DNA of 64,000 bases from Sedimentibacter acidaminivorans (GTDB taxonomy: Bacteria; Bacillota; Clostridia; Tissierellales; Sedimentibacteraceae). The DNA lies in contig NZ_JAGGKS010000010.1 in the NCBI RefSeq assembly GCF_017873955.1, positions 62,001 to 126,000 of the forward strand, written 5' to 3'. Within the stretch, counting starts at the first letter, position 1, and every line of letters begins with the position of its first letter. A program made the translations under genes and the position numbers. The notes beneath the pieces are model-generated. The model was not told the origin of the DNA, did no database searches, and saw nothing but the letters and a program-made list of their open reading frames with translations. This document shows positions 1 to 9,463 of the stretch, one piece after another.

Positions 1-653
1 GTGATGCAGGTAGAATTAAACATCATTTAAAACACAATTTGTGGAAAAAAGAATGTAGCATTGTTTTTGTTGGATATCAAGCAGAAGGAACCCTTGGAAG
101 AAGAATTGTTGATGGAGAAAAGGATGTAAAAATTCTAGGTGAGGAAATACATATTAATGCAGAGATATGTAATGTTGAGGGATTTTCAGGTCATGCAGAT
201 AAACCAGCATTGATGAAATGGCTCAGAGGGTTTAAAGAAAAACCTAAAAATGTATTTATAGTTCATGGCGAATTAGAATCAAAAATAGATTTCGCAAAAT
301 CTGTAACAACAGAGCTTGGATTAAACTGTATTGTTCCAGAATACAATGTAATATATGATATTAAACCGTTTGAACATATAAATGAAATTAAGGTTAATGA
401 TTCTGATAAAACTACCAAGCTTGATGGATTGACATCTGAAGTAAAAAAAATTATTGAAAAGGCAAATGAAGAACAAATAAAGGAACTTACTAAGGATGTA
501 GAAGAACTAAGAAGGTTGTTTGAAAATGCTTTGAAATTAACTGAAGGTAATTTGAAAAAAGATATTAATTTAGATTCACTTAATAAAATTAATAATAATA
601 TTATAGAAATAGAAAATGAAATTATAAACCTTACCATGCTTAATGGTAAATAA
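1..653 (+). CDS. beta-CASP metallo-beta-lactamase-fold nuclease, C-terminal part
   Basis: The reading frame is already open at base 3 and runs into the window, so this is the 3' end of a longer gene; the first visible residues are DAGRIKHHLKHNLW. The stretch GYQAEGTLGRRI, the motif FSGHADKPALMKWL and the later VHGE are typical of the C-terminal half of beta-CASP RNA-processing MBL enzymes (the RNase J/CPSF-like superfamily), where SGHAD and the HGE histidine help bind the metal. The catalytic HxHxDH motif would lie upstream, outside the window. After about residue 130 there is a charged, probably helical or coiled-coil tail rich in Lys and Glu. The TTG at 39 is not the real start. A role in RNA processing or decay follows from the family; the substrate is unknown. 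Confidence 0.85.
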   Translation, partial: DAGRIKHHLKHNLWKKECSIVFVGYQAEGTLGRRIVDGEKDVKILGEEIHINAEICNVEGFSGHADKPALMKWLRGFKEKPKNVFIVHGELESKIDFAKSVTTELGLNCIVPEYNVIYDIKPFEHINEIKVNDSDKTTKLDGLTSEVKKIIEKANEEQIKELTKDVEELRRLFENALKLTEGNLKKDINLDSLNKINNNIIEIENEIINLTMLNGK

Positions 654-662
654 CAAATAAAA

Positions 663-727
663 CAAATCAGGGACGGTTCTTTTTGATTGACAACAATTGT
701 CAATCAAAAAGAACCGTCCCTGATTTG
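663..727. repeat. Perfect 31-bp inverted repeat (REP-like palindrome, possible bidirectional terminator)
   Basis: The arms at 663-693 and 697-727 are perfect reverse complements separated by only three bases (CAA). The arm contains GGGACGGTTCTTTTTG, which I recall as a common repeated palindrome in clostridial genomes. It is more GC-rich than its surroundings. It lies between two convergent genes (the MBL gene and asnB), so as RNA it would form a very stable hairpin that could end transcription from both sides. No second copy was seen in this window. Confidence 0.85.
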
Positions 728-761
728 CCCCGATTTGCCTGTTTTGTTTTATTTAATCTAA

Positions 762-2606
762 TTAATTTTTGATGGTTACATTATATTCTTCTAGCCAAGT
801 ATTTATTTGAATAAAATATGCAATTAACTGAGGTCCTGTCATTAACTGTCCATACCATGGAACTTTAAATGACTTTCCGCCAGTATCAACAATTTCTTTT
901 ATATTATTGCGCTCAATTAATTCAAATATTGGAGCTTTTTTGTTGTCTAAAATTTTTGTAGCTAAATTTTGAACTGCATTTGTATAATCAACATGATGAG
1001 TTTTGGGATAAGGACTTTTTTTCCTTTCGATAATTTCCTCGGGTAAGATTCCCTTTAAAGCTTCTCTTAACAATCCTTTTTCTCGTCCTTTATAAAATTT
1101 ATATTCATTTGGGATGTTAAAGCAGTATTCTACAAGTCTATAATCAGCAAATGGAACTCTAACTTCTAAACTGTTCCACATACTCATCCTATCCTTTCTG
1201 TTAAGTAATGTCATCATAAACCATTTGATATTTAAATAAAATAGTTCTCTCATTCTTGATTCTTCCTTAGATTCTCCTTTTAGTTTAGGTACTTGTTTAA
1301 TAGTATCACTATATCTTTGAGCAACGTACTCCTCTAATGGTAAATTGTATAGATTTTTATTTAGTATATTTTTACGTTCCTTGGTTGATTTAGACCATGG
1401 AAATGTAGTTGCGTTTATGTCTTCTGAACGAGTAAACCACGGATACCCTCCGAAAATTTCATCAGCACACTCACCTGAAAGTGCTACTGTAGAGGTTTTC
1501 TTTATTTCCTTGCAAAATAACAGTAGAGAAGAATCAATGTCAGCCATGCCAGGTAAATCATTTGCTCTTACAGCATCTGTTAATGCTTCTGTTAGTTTGA
1601 AATTATCAAGAATAATCGTATGGTGATTGCTACCGATGTATTCTGACATCTTTTCTGCATATACTTGATCAGATGATGGTTGAAACAAATTTGATTTGAA
1701 ATACTTATCATTATCTTTATAATCAATAGAGAAAGTATCTAATTTTCCCCGTCCATTTTTATTGTAATAGTTTGCTGATATTGCAGAGATAGCACTTGAA
1801 TCAAGTCCGCCTGATAAAAACGTACAAAGAGGTACATCTGATACTAATTGTCTTTCTATAGCATCAATTAATAGATTTTTAGTAGTATCTCTAGTTTGTT
1901 CAAAGGTTTCCTCATTATGAACAGCTTCTAGTTTCCAATATTCAGTTATTTTACAAACTCCATCTTTGTATAATAGGTGGTGAGCAGGTGGAATTTCATT
2001 TATATCTTTGAAAATCCCATTGCCTAGTGTACGAGCAGGTCCTAGACCTAATATTTCCATTACTCCTACTTGGTCTATGATTGGTTCTACTAATGGATGA
2101 GCTAGTAAAGCTTTAATTTGTGAAGCAAATAAAAGATTGTTATTTTTAAAACTGTAAAAAAGTGGTTTTACACCTAGGGGATCTCGTGCTAAAAATAAAG
2201 ATTTGTTGGTTTCATCCCAAACACCAAATGCATATATACCATTGATATGATGTACACAGGCACTTCCCCATTCAATATATGAGTTTATTAAAACCTCAGT
2301 ATCTGAATAAGATTCAAATTTATATCCATTTAATTTAAGTTCCTCTCTAACCTCATCAGTATTGTATAATTCTCCATTATAAACAATTACATATTTTTTT
2401 TCTCCTTTATATCTAATCATTGGTTGTGCTCCACCCTCAGGGTCTACAATTATTAATCTTCTGTGACCAAAAAGTACATTTTCTGATTGGTAGTAATCAC
2501 TGCTATCAGGACCTCTCCTAATGAGTTTATCTGTCATTTTTTCCATGACACCAATATTATCTGATATATTACTGTTTGTATTTATCCATCCAACTATTCC
2601 ACACAC
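762..2606 (-). CDS. asnB: Asparagine synthase (glutamine-hydrolysing)
   Basis: A 614-residue protein that makes asparagine from aspartate, ATP and glutamine. It begins MCGIVGW, which places the catalytic Cys2 of the class II glutamine amidotransferase domain directly after the start Met. The glutaminase domain covers about residues 1-200 (RGPDSS, YNGELYN, SDTEVL). The synthetase domain follows with the ATP pyrophosphatase loop FLSGGLDSSA near residue 265 and the later SGECADEIFGGY. The length matches AsnB. The ribosome binding site AAGGAGGGC lies at the right spacing. It stands alone and converges on the MBL gene across the REP-like palindrome. A 12-bp inverted repeat just upstream may regulate it. 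Confidence 0.95.
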   Translation of the reverse strand: MCGIVGWINTNSNISDNIGVMEKMTDKLIRRGPDSSDYYQSENVLFGHRRLIIVDPEGGAQPMIRYKGEKKYVIVYNGELYNTDEVREELKLNGYKFESYSDTEVLINSYIEWGSACVHHINGIYAFGVWDETNKSLFLARDPLGVKPLFYSFKNNNLLFASQIKALLAHPLVEPIIDQVGVMEILGLGPARTLGNGIFKDINEIPPAHHLLYKDGVCKITEYWKLEAVHNEETFEQTRDTTKNLLIDAIERQLVSDVPLCTFLSGGLDSSAISAISANYYNKNGRGKLDTFSIDYKDNDKYFKSNLFQPSSDQVYAEKMSEYIGSNHHTIILDNFKLTEALTDAVRANDLPGMADIDSSLLLFCKEIKKTSTVALSGECADEIFGGYPWFTRSEDINATTFPWSKSTKERKNILNKNLYNLPLEEYVAQRYSDTIKQVPKLKGESKEESRMRELFYLNIKWFMMTLLNRKDRMSMWNSLEVRVPFADYRLVEYCFNIPNEYKFYKGREKGLLREALKGILPEEIIERKKSPYPKTHHVDYTNAVQNLATKILDNKKAPIFELIERNNIKEIVDTGGKSFKVPWYGQLMTGPQLIAYFIQINTWLEEYNVTIKN

Positions 2607-2627
2607 ATTATTGCCCTCCTTGCTTTA

Positions 2628-2665
2628 TTATTTGAAAATAAATAATATAAGTAATTTTCAAATAA
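2628..2665. promoter_or_regulatory. 12-bp inverted repeat upstream of asnB
   Basis: TTATTTGAAAAT (2628-2639) and ATTTTCAAATAA (2654-2665) are perfect reverse complements spaced by 14 bases. They lie just upstream of the asnB ribosome binding site on the minus strand. This could be an operator or a hairpin in the asnB leader. There is no T tract that would make it a terminator for asnB transcripts. Confidence 0.4.
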
Positions 2666-2810
2666 ATTAATTTGCGATTTAATATTTTATGCTAATTTTT
2701 ATATTATTGTTCCCCTCTTTTTAATGATTAATGAAAGTAAGATAAAATAATATATGGATATATAAATAATAAATGTATATATAGAAGTTAAAAGTATACA
2801 TTACACACAC

Positions 2811-2862
2811 AATACGAACTTATGAAGCAAAATAAATATCAATGTACGATATAATACGAACT
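2811..2862 (+). promoter_or_regulatory. Two PurBox-like sites, 42 bp apart, upstream of the purine operon
   Basis: The 10-mer AATACGAACT occurs at 2811-2820 and again at 2853-2862, in the same orientation and exactly 42 bp apart (about four helical turns). The CGAAC core matches the PurBox bound by PurR in Gram-positive bacteria. The G of the proximal copy is about 77 bases upstream of the start predicted from the promoter at 2900-2928. That resembles the activator position I recall for Lactococcus PurR (about -76) rather than the inverted pair of Bacillus. The rest of the 2666-2977 gap is AT-rich and shows no purine riboswitch. Confidence 0.55.
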
Positions 2863-2899
2863 ATTATTAAAATTAAATAAAAAATGTAGAGAAAAATCA

Positions 2900-2928
2900 T
2901 TGACAAGCATTTTGTTATTTGATATCAT
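2900..2928 (+). promoter_or_regulatory. Promoter of the purine operon
   Basis: TTGACA (2900-2905), a 17-base spacer and TATCAT (2923-2928) form a near-consensus sigma-A promoter, giving a start near 2935 and a leader of about 43 bases before purL. The leader is too short for a riboswitch, so control is probably at the PurBox-like sites upstream. Confidence 0.75.
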
Positions 2929-2977
2929 AAACGCATAAATGAGCTTTTAAATATTTAAATAAAGAAAGGAACCAATT

Positions 2978-5900
2978 ATGAATTTTGATGTTAAAAGAGT
3001 GTTTGTAGAAAAAAAGGATGGATTTAATACAGAAGCTATTAATCTACTAAATAACTTTAAAGAAAATCTTAAGTTGGACCACTTGAAAAATATTAGAGTT
3101 TTAAATAGATATGATATATCTCATGTAACTGATGAAGATTATGATAAAGCTTTGTCAATTGTTTTTTCTGAACTAAATCAAGATGTATTGTATATGGAGA
3201 AGATAGATACATCACAAAATAAAGTTTTTGCAGTTGAATATTTGCCAGGACAATATGATCAGAGGGCTGATTCTGCTTCTCAATGTATCCAGATTGTAAC
3301 AGGAAAAGAAAAACCACCTGTGAAATACGCTAAAGTAATAATTCTTGAAGGTAATTTAACTGATAATGAATTTGAAAAAATAAAAAAATATTATATAAAT
3401 CCAGTTGACTCAAGAGAGTCAAGTCTTGAAAAACCCTTAACATTAGAAGAAATCTATCCAGAATCATCCCCAGTAGAAGTAGTTGATAATTTTACAAATA
3501 AAACACTAGAAGAAATAGAAGATTATAAATATTATATGGGTCTTGCAATGAGCATAGAAGACTTATTGTTTTGTCAAGACTATTTTAGAACAATAGAAAA
3601 AAGAAATCCTACAATAACGGAAATCAAAGTAATAGATACTTATTGGTCTGATCACTGCAGACATACAACCTTTTCAACTGTAATTGAGAATATTAAATTT
3701 GAAAAGGGAAAAATTACAGACAAAATTAAAAGTACGTACAATGAGTACATAAATAGTAGAAGTTATTCGTATGGAGATAGAGAAAAAAATAAAGATATTT
3801 GTCTTATGGATATAGCTACAATTGCAGCTAAAGAGTTGAGAAAAAAAGGGATGCTTGATGATTTAGAAATTTCCGATGAAATCAATGCATGTAGCATAGT
3901 TGTAGACGTAGAAATTGATAATAAGGACGAAAAGTGGTTAGTGATGTTTAAAAATGAAACACACAATCATCCTACGGAAATAGAACCATTCGGTGGAGCA
4001 GCAACCTGTTTAGGAGGAGCTATAAGAGATCCCCTTTCAGGAAGATCTTATGTTTATCAAGCCATGAGAGTTACAGGAAGTGGTGACCCAAGACAAAATA
4101 TAGAAGATACATTAATAGGAAAACTTCCACAAAGAAAAATTTCTACAGAAGCAGCAGCTGGTTACAGTTCATATGGAAACCAAATTGGATTAGCAACTGG
4201 TCATGTAGTTGAAATTTACCACCCAGATTATGTAGCAAAGAGAATGGAAATTGGAGCAGTTATAGCTGCAGTACCTTTGGAAAATGTAAGAAGAGAAGCA
4301 CCTATAAAAGATGATGTAGTTATTTTAGTAGGTGGTAGAACTGGCAGAGATGGTTGTGGTGGTGCTACAGGGTCTTCTAAAGAGCATACAGAAGAGTCGA
4401 TATCTTTATGTGGTTCAGAAGTTCAAAAAGGTAATGCGCCTACAGAAAGAAAAATACAAAGATTGTTTAGGAATAAGGAAGTAAGCAAATTAGTAAAAAA
4501 ATGCAATGATTTTGGCGCGGGCGGTGTATCTGTAGCTATTGGAGAATTAGCAGATGGATTAAATATAAATTTAGATTTAGTACCAAAAAAATACGAAGGG
4601 TTAGATGGAACAGAACTAGCAATTTCAGAGTCACAGGAAAGGATGGCTGTTGTAGTTAGTCCAAGTGATGTAGAAATGTTTAATAAGTATGCACGTGAGG
4701 AAAATCTTGAATCTACAGTTGTTGCCGTAGTCACTGATGATAGAAGGCTTAAGATGAGTTGGAAAGGTGAAGTAATACTAGATATAAGTAGAGATTTTTT
4801 AGATACAAATGGAATTAAACAAAAAATTAATGCAACAATAAAAGAACCTAAAAATATTGGTATAGAGAATAATTCAATAAAAAAATTCAAATCTAAAAAT
4901 TTAGAAGATATGTGGATAGAAAATCTTAAAGATTTAAATGTAGCTTGTCAGAAAGGATTAGTGGAAAGATTTGATTCTACTGTAGGTGCTGGAACAGTTT
5001 TAATGCCATTTGGAGGCAAAACTCAGTTGACACCATCAGAGGGAATGGTTGCCAAGATACCTGTTCAAAATGGCATAACAAATACATGTACAATAATGAG
5101 TTATGGATTTGACCCATATCTTTCAAAATCAAGTCCATACCACGGAGCAATGTATGCGGTTATACATTCTGTAGCAAAAGTAGTTTCTATGGGTGGAAGT
5201 TATAAAAAAGTGAGATTAACTTTACAAGAGTATTTTGAAAAATTATATAAAGATCCTGAAAAATGGGGTAAACCACTTAGTGCTCTACTTGGAGCATTTA
5301 AAGTTCAGCATGAGCTTGAAATTCCAGCAATAGGAGGAAAGGACAGCATGTCTGGAACCTTCATGGATATTAATGTTCCCCCAACCCTTGTTAGCTTTGC
5401 AGTAGCAGTGTCAGATATAAAAAATATTATATCGCCAGAATTTAAAAAAATAAATAGCGATGTAGTATTAGTTAAATTAAAAAAAGATTCATTGGATATT
5501 CCTGATTTTGAAGATATGAAGATGAAATATGATGCAATACATGAAGCTGTAAAATCAGGCAATATATTAAGTGCTCATACTGTTGGCTATGGTGGATTAG
5601 CAGGTGCTATAAGCAAAATGACTTTTGGTAATGAAATTGGATTTAAAACACTTTATGAAAAAACAGAAAGTGGAGCAACGGGGTTGTTAATCGATTCTGA
5701 TGGACTTTTTGCTTCTAACTATGGAGATATAATACTTGAAGTAAAAGATATAACCGAAATTAGTAATTTAGAGTTTATTCATATTGGAAAAACAACAGAA
5801 GAAAAAGAAATAGTTATAAATGGTTCATTTGCTATAAAAATAGATGAAATGACTAAGTTTTGGATACAGCCATTAAATAATATATATCCTATTAAAAAAG

Positions 5901-6769
5901 ATGCAGAAGGTCAAATTAAACCGTACAGTTATAGTTTGGGAAATAAAATTAAGTCTTCGTTAAAAATTGCAAAACCTAAGGTGTTCATACCAGTATTTCC
6001 CGGGACAAACTGCGAATTCGACACAAAACGAGCTTTTGAAAGAGCAGGGGCGGATACAGAATTATTTGTATTTAAAAACTTAAACCCAACTGATGTAGAA
6101 GACTCAATAAAAGAAATGGATAAAATAATTAAAAAATCTCAAATTATTGCATTTCCTGGTGGATTTAGTGCTGGAGATGAACCAGAAGGTTCTGGAAAAT
6201 TTATAGCTTCTGTATTTAGAAATGAAATTTTAAAAGATGCAGTTATGGATTTGCTGAAAAACAGAGATGGCTTAATAATTGGAATTTGCAATGGGTTCCA
6301 AGCCTTAATAAAGTTAGGACTTGTGCCATTTGGTGAAATAGTAGATATAGAAGATGATTATCCAACTTTAACATATAACTGCATTGCAAGGCACATATCA
6401 ACATTTGCAAAGACTAAAGTTGTTTCAAATCTTTCCCCTTGGCTAAATGGATGCAATTTAGAAGATATACATTACATGCCTTTGTCCCATGGTGAAGGAA
6501 GGTTTGTTGCTAATGAATTTTGGGTAAATAAATTAAAAGAAAATGGACAAATAGCAACTCAATACGTTGATGAAAACAATAATCCGACATATGACGGTTT
6601 ATATAATCCAAATGGTTCAATTGAATCAGTTGAAGGCATTACTAGTCCAGATGGAAGAATACTAGGCAAAATGGGCCATTCTGAAAGATTAGACAGGGAT
6701 TTATATTTAAATGTACATGGAAATAAGGATCAATATATATTTGAGTCAGGTGTTAAATATTTTAGATAA
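2978..6769 (+). CDS. purL: Phosphoribosylformylglycinamidine synthase, fused PurL-PurQ type
   Basis: A 1263-residue enzyme for the fourth step of purine synthesis: FGAR plus glutamine and ATP gives FGAM. The synthetase part fills about residues 1-980 (HNHPTEIEPFGGAATCLGG, then GGKDSMSGTF). A class I glutamine amidotransferase domain fills the C-terminus (FIPVFPGTNCEFDTKRAFE, the nucleophile region IIGICNGFQALIKLG, and the His/Glu region HSERLDRDLYLN). Because PurQ is fused, no separate purQ or purS is needed, and none is seen. This long single-chain form is known from clostridia and proteobacteria. The ribosome binding site is AAAGGA. It is the first gene of the operon, and purE follows after 27 bases. 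Confidence 0.96.
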   Translation: MNFDVKRVFVEKKDGFNTEAINLLNNFKENLKLDHLKNIRVLNRYDISHVTDEDYDKALSIVFSELNQDVLYMEKIDTSQNKVFAVEYLPGQYDQRADSASQCIQIVTGKEKPPVKYAKVIILEGNLTDNEFEKIKKYYINPVDSRESSLEKPLTLEEIYPESSPVEVVDNFTNKTLEEIEDYKYYMGLAMSIEDLLFCQDYFRTIEKRNPTITEIKVIDTYWSDHCRHTTFSTVIENIKFEKGKITDKIKSTYNEYINSRSYSYGDREKNKDICLMDIATIAAKELRKKGMLDDLEISDEINACSIVVDVEIDNKDEKWLVMFKNETHNHPTEIEPFGGAATCLGGAIRDPLSGRSYVYQAMRVTGSGDPRQNIEDTLIGKLPQRKISTEAAAGYSSYGNQIGLATGHVVEIYHPDYVAKRMEIGAVIAAVPLENVRREAPIKDDVVILVGGRTGRDGCGGATGSSKEHTEESISLCGSEVQKGNAPTERKIQRLFRNKEVSKLVKKCNDFGAGGVSVAIGELADGLNINLDLVPKKYEGLDGTELAISESQERMAVVVSPSDVEMFNKYAREENLESTVVAVVTDDRRLKMSWKGEVILDISRDFLDTNGIKQKINATIKEPKNIGIENNSIKKFKSKNLEDMWIENLKDLNVACQKGLVERFDSTVGAGTVLMPFGGKTQLTPSEGMVAKIPVQNGITNTCTIMSYGFDPYLSKSSPYHGAMYAVIHSVAKVVSMGGSYKKVRLTLQEYFEKLYKDPEKWGKPLSALLGAFKVQHELEIPAIGGKDSMSGTFMDINVPPTLVSFAVAVSDIKNIISPEFKKINSDVVLVKLKKDSLDIPDFEDMKMKYDAIHEAVKSGNILSAHTVGYGGLAGAISKMTFGNEIGFKTLYEKTESGATGLLIDSDGLFASNYGDIILEVKDITEISNLEFIHIGKTTEEKEIVINGSFAIKIDEMTKFWIQPLNNIYPIKKDAEGQIKPYSYSLGNKIKSSLKIAKPKVFIPVFPGTNCEFDTKRAFERAGADTELFVFKNLNPTDVEDSIKEMDKIIKKSQIIAFPGGFSAGDEPEGSGKFIASVFRNEILKDAVMDLLKNRDGLIIGICNGFQALIKLGLVPFGEIVDIEDDYPTLTYNCIARHISTFAKTKVVSNLSPWLNGCNLEDIHYMPLSHGEGRFVANEFWVNKLKENGQIATQYVDENNNPTYDGLYNPNGSIESVEGITSPDGRILGKMGHSERLDRDLYLNVHGNKDQYIFESGVKYFR

Positions 6770-6796
6770 ATAATTTTAATTAATGGAGGAGGAAGT

Positions 6797-7291
6797 ATGA
6801 AAATAGCAATTGTAATGGGAAGCGATTCAGATTTTCCGGTAGTTGAAAAAGGACTTAAAATTTTAAACGATTTTAGCGTTGAAGTTGATGTAAGGGTTAT
6901 ATCAGCTCACAGAACGCCTTTTACAGCACTTGAATTTGCAAAAAATGCAGAAGAGAATGGATATGAGCTAATAATAGGTGCAGCAGGTAAGGCAGCACAT
7001 TTACCAGGGGTATTAGCAGGTTGTACACCACTTCCTGTAATAGGATTGCCAATAAAAGCATCAGAACTAGATGGAATGGATGCTTTGTTAGCCATAGTTC
7101 AAATGCCTCCAGGGGTTCCAGTTGCAACTGTAGCAATAAATAGCGCGGAAAATGCAGCCCTTTTAGCTGTTCAGATATTGTCTGTAAAATATCCTGAACT
7201 TAGAAATAAGTTCAAAGAATATAAAGAACAAATGGCTCAAAAGGTTGTTGAAAAAGACCGAAAATTAAATAAAAAAATAAATAACAAATAA
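6797..7291 (+). CDS. purE: N5-carboxyaminoimidazole ribonucleotide mutase
   Basis: A 164-residue class I PurE, which converts N5-CAIR to CAIR. The N-terminal GSDSDFPVVEKG and the SAHRTP motif carry the conserved substrate-binding Ser/Asp and the catalytic His; GAAGKAAHLPGV and the MPPGVPVATVAI stretch are family signatures. One atypical point is GAAGKAAHL where many homologues have GAGGAAHL. It follows an excellent ribosome binding site (GGAGGAGG) and sits between purL and purC. No purK is seen in the operon, so N5-CAIR would have to come from a PurK encoded elsewhere, or the enzyme may act directly as a carboxylase. Confidence 0.95.
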   Translation: MKIAIVMGSDSDFPVVEKGLKILNDFSVEVDVRVISAHRTPFTALEFAKNAEENGYELIIGAAGKAAHLPGVLAGCTPLPVIGLPIKASELDGMDALLAIVQMPPGVPVATVAINSAENAALLAVQILSVKYPELRNKFKEYKEQMAQKVVEKDRKLNKKINNK

Positions 7292-7315
7292 AATTATAAC
7301 TTTGGAGGAATCAAA

Positions 7316-8023
7316 ATGGAAAAATTAGAAATGTTATATGAAGGAAAAGCAAAAAAAGTTTATAAAACTAATAATGACAAACAATATATCGTAGATTACA
7401 AAGATGATGCTACTGCATTTAATGGAGTTAAGAAGGGAACTATTATAGGTAAAGGCGTAGTTAATAACAAAATGTCAGCAGCTTTATTTTCACTTCTTGA
7501 AGAAAATGGAATACCAACACATCAGATAGAGCTATTAAGTGATAGAGAATCTCTTGTAAAAGCAGTTACAATTTTGCCACTTGAGGTTATAGTTAGAAAT
7601 GTTTCAGCAGGTTCATTGGCACAGAGGCTTGGAATTGAAGAGGGCATTCCTATGAAAGAAACTGTTCTTGAATTTAGTTATAAGAATGATGATTTAGGTG
7701 ACCCAATGATAAATGATTATCATATATTTGCTATGGAGTTTGCTACTAGAGAACAATTAGATTTAGTGAAAAAATATGCGTTAAAAGTAAATGAAATTTT
7801 ATCTAAGTTTTTCTTAGAGAGAAATATTAAGTTGATAGATTTTAAACTTGAATTTGGTTTATATGATGGACAAGTGATTTTAGCAGATGAAATATCACCA
7901 GATACATGTAGATTATGGGACGCAGAAACTAATAAAAAGCTTGATAAAGATAGATTCAGAAGAGATATGGGCGGAGTAGAAGAAGTGTATCAAGAAGTTC
8001 TAAATAGAATAAGTAAAAAATAG
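7316..8023 (+). CDS. purC: SAICAR synthetase
   Basis: A 235-residue phosphoribosylaminoimidazole-succinocarboxamide synthase, which joins CAIR and aspartate using ATP. It starts [16 protein letters not shown], the nucleotide-binding opening typical of the family. It contains [13 protein letters not shown] and [13 protein letters not shown], both PurC signatures. Its length is normal. The ribosome binding site TTGGAGG lies before the ATG, and purF follows after 16 bases. Confidence 0.96.
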   Translation: MEKLEMLYEGKAKKVYKTNNDKQYIVDYKDDATAFNGVKKGTIIGKGVVNNKMSAALFSLLEENGIPTHQIELLSDRESLVKAVTILPLEVIVRNVSAGSLAQRLGIEEGIPMKETVLEFSYKNDDLGDPMINDYHIFAMEFATREQLDLVKKYALKVNEILSKFFLERNIKLIDFKLEFGLYDGQVILADEISPDTCRLWDAETNKKLDKDRFRRDMGGVEEVYQEVLNRISKK

Positions 8024-8039
8024 AAAGATAGGAGAAGCC

Positions 8040-9431
8040 ATGTACGGAAAATTACTAGATGACGACAAACTACATGAAGAATGTGGTGTTGTTGGGGTTT
8101 TTTCTGAAAGCCCAGAAATAACATCACAATTAATATATTATGGATTGTTTGCATTACAGCATAGAGGACAAGAGAGTGCGGGTATTGCAATAAATACAGG
8201 CGGCAAAATTGAATATCATAAAAATATGGGACTTGTATCAGATGTATTAACTGATGATGTAATTGAAAGGCTATCAGGTGGAATTGCTGTTGGGCATGTT
8301 AGATATTCAACATGTGGTGATAGCCAAGTTGAAAATGCCCAGCCATTAGTAGTTAGGTATAAAAAAGGTTCTCTTGCTTTAGCTCACAATGGAAATTTAG
8401 TAAATGCAGATTCAATGCGAGAAATCCTAGAAGATAGCGGAGTTATTTTTCAAACTTCAACTGATACAGAGGTTGTGGCTAATATGCTTGCTAGAAATTT
8501 TAATGGAGATTTATTAAAATCTATTAAAAATGTAATGGAAATTATTAAGGGTGCATTTGCATTTGTAATAATGACAGAAAAAGAGTTAATAGGCGTAAGA
8601 GACCATTTTGGTCTTAGACCTTTATGTTTGGGAAAAAGGCTTGATGGGTATATACTTGCATCGGAAAGTTGTGCAATAAATGCTATGGGTGGAGAATTCG
8701 TAAGAGATATCGAACCTGGAGAAATAGTAATAATTAATGAAGATGGAGTACAAAGTATAAAAAGCACAAAATATGCTCAAAAAAAATCATGTATATTTGA
8801 GTATGTATATTTTGCTAGACCAGATAGTAATATCGATGGTATAAATGTTTATCAAGCAAGATTTAATGCAGGAAGAAATTTAGCAAAAGAAGCTCCTGTA
8901 AAAGCAGATTTAGTTTTTTCAGTTCCTGACTCTGGTACACCTGCTGCAATAGGATATGCACAAGAATTAGGAATACCATTTGGTTTAGGACTGATTAAAA
9001 ACAGATATGCAAAAAGAACTTTTATAGAACCTAAACAAGAGCTTAGAGAGCAAGGTGTTAAAACAAAACTAAGTGTTCTCAAAGAAATAGTCAAAGATAA
9101 AGTAGTAGTAATGATTGATGATAGTATCGTAAGGGGTACTACAATTAGGCAGTTAGCGCAAATGGTTAGAGATGCAGGTGCTAAAGAAGTACACATAAGA
9201 ATTGCATCACCACCAGTAACTCATTCATGTTTTTTTGGTATAGATACGCCTTTTAGAAGCTATTTAATAGGGGCGACGAAAACTATTGATGAGATAAAGG
9301 AATTTATTAAGGCTGACAGTATTGCATATCTTAGCCTAGAAGGTTTGAAAACGGCAACAAGTTCACAGCATGGCTTTTGTTTAGCCTGTTTGAATGGAGA
9401 TTATCCAATGGAAGTACCTAATTTTAAATAA
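8040..9431 (+). CDS. purF: Amidophosphoribosyltransferase
   Basis: A 463-residue enzyme for the first committed purine step: PRPP plus glutamine gives phosphoribosylamine. The class II amidotransferase nucleophile is Cys15 in EECGVVGVF, so the 14 residues before it form a propeptide to be cleaved, as in the Bacillus-type enzyme. The PRPP-binding loop is [13 protein letters not shown]. Cysteines in the C-terminal [12 protein letters not shown] match the iron-sulfur ligand region of the Bacillus-type enzyme, which makes the enzyme oxygen sensitive. That fits an anaerobe. It lies mid-operon with the ribosome binding site TAGGAG. Confidence 0.96.
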   Translation: MYGKLLDDDKLHEECGVVGVFSESPEITSQLIYYGLFALQHRGQESAGIAINTGGKIEYHKNMGLVSDVLTDDVIERLSGGIAVGHVRYSTCGDSQVENAQPLVVRYKKGSLALAHNGNLVNADSMREILEDSGVIFQTSTDTEVVANMLARNFNGDLLKSIKNVMEIIKGAFAFVIMTEKELIGVRDHFGLRPLCLGKRLDGYILASESCAINAMGGEFVRDIEPGEIVIINEDGVQSIKSTKYAQKKSCIFEYVYFARPDSNIDGINVYQARFNAGRNLAKEAPVKADLVFSVPDSGTPAAIGYAQELGIPFGLGLIKNRYAKRTFIEPKQELREQGVKTKLSVLKEIVKDKVVVMIDDSIVRGTTIRQLAQMVRDAGAKEVHIRIASPPVTHSCFFGIDTPFRSYLIGATKTIDEIKEFIKADSIAYLSLEGLKTATSSQHGFCLACLNGDYPMEVPNFK

Positions 9432-9463
9432 GCAAATATGCAAATAAACAAAAGGAGCAAATT

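Noticed and set aside
263-703. Minus-strand open frame opposite the first gene
   Set aside because: It is low-complexity and hydrophobic, runs through the REP-like palindrome and overlaps a clear gene on the other strand.
2666-2977. Purine riboswitch upstream of purL
   Set aside because: The predicted transcript leader is only about 43 bases and shows none of the conserved purine-aptamer loops.
7990-8190. Minus-strand frame across the purC-purF junction
   Set aside because: It is a shadow of two well-identified genes on the plus strand.
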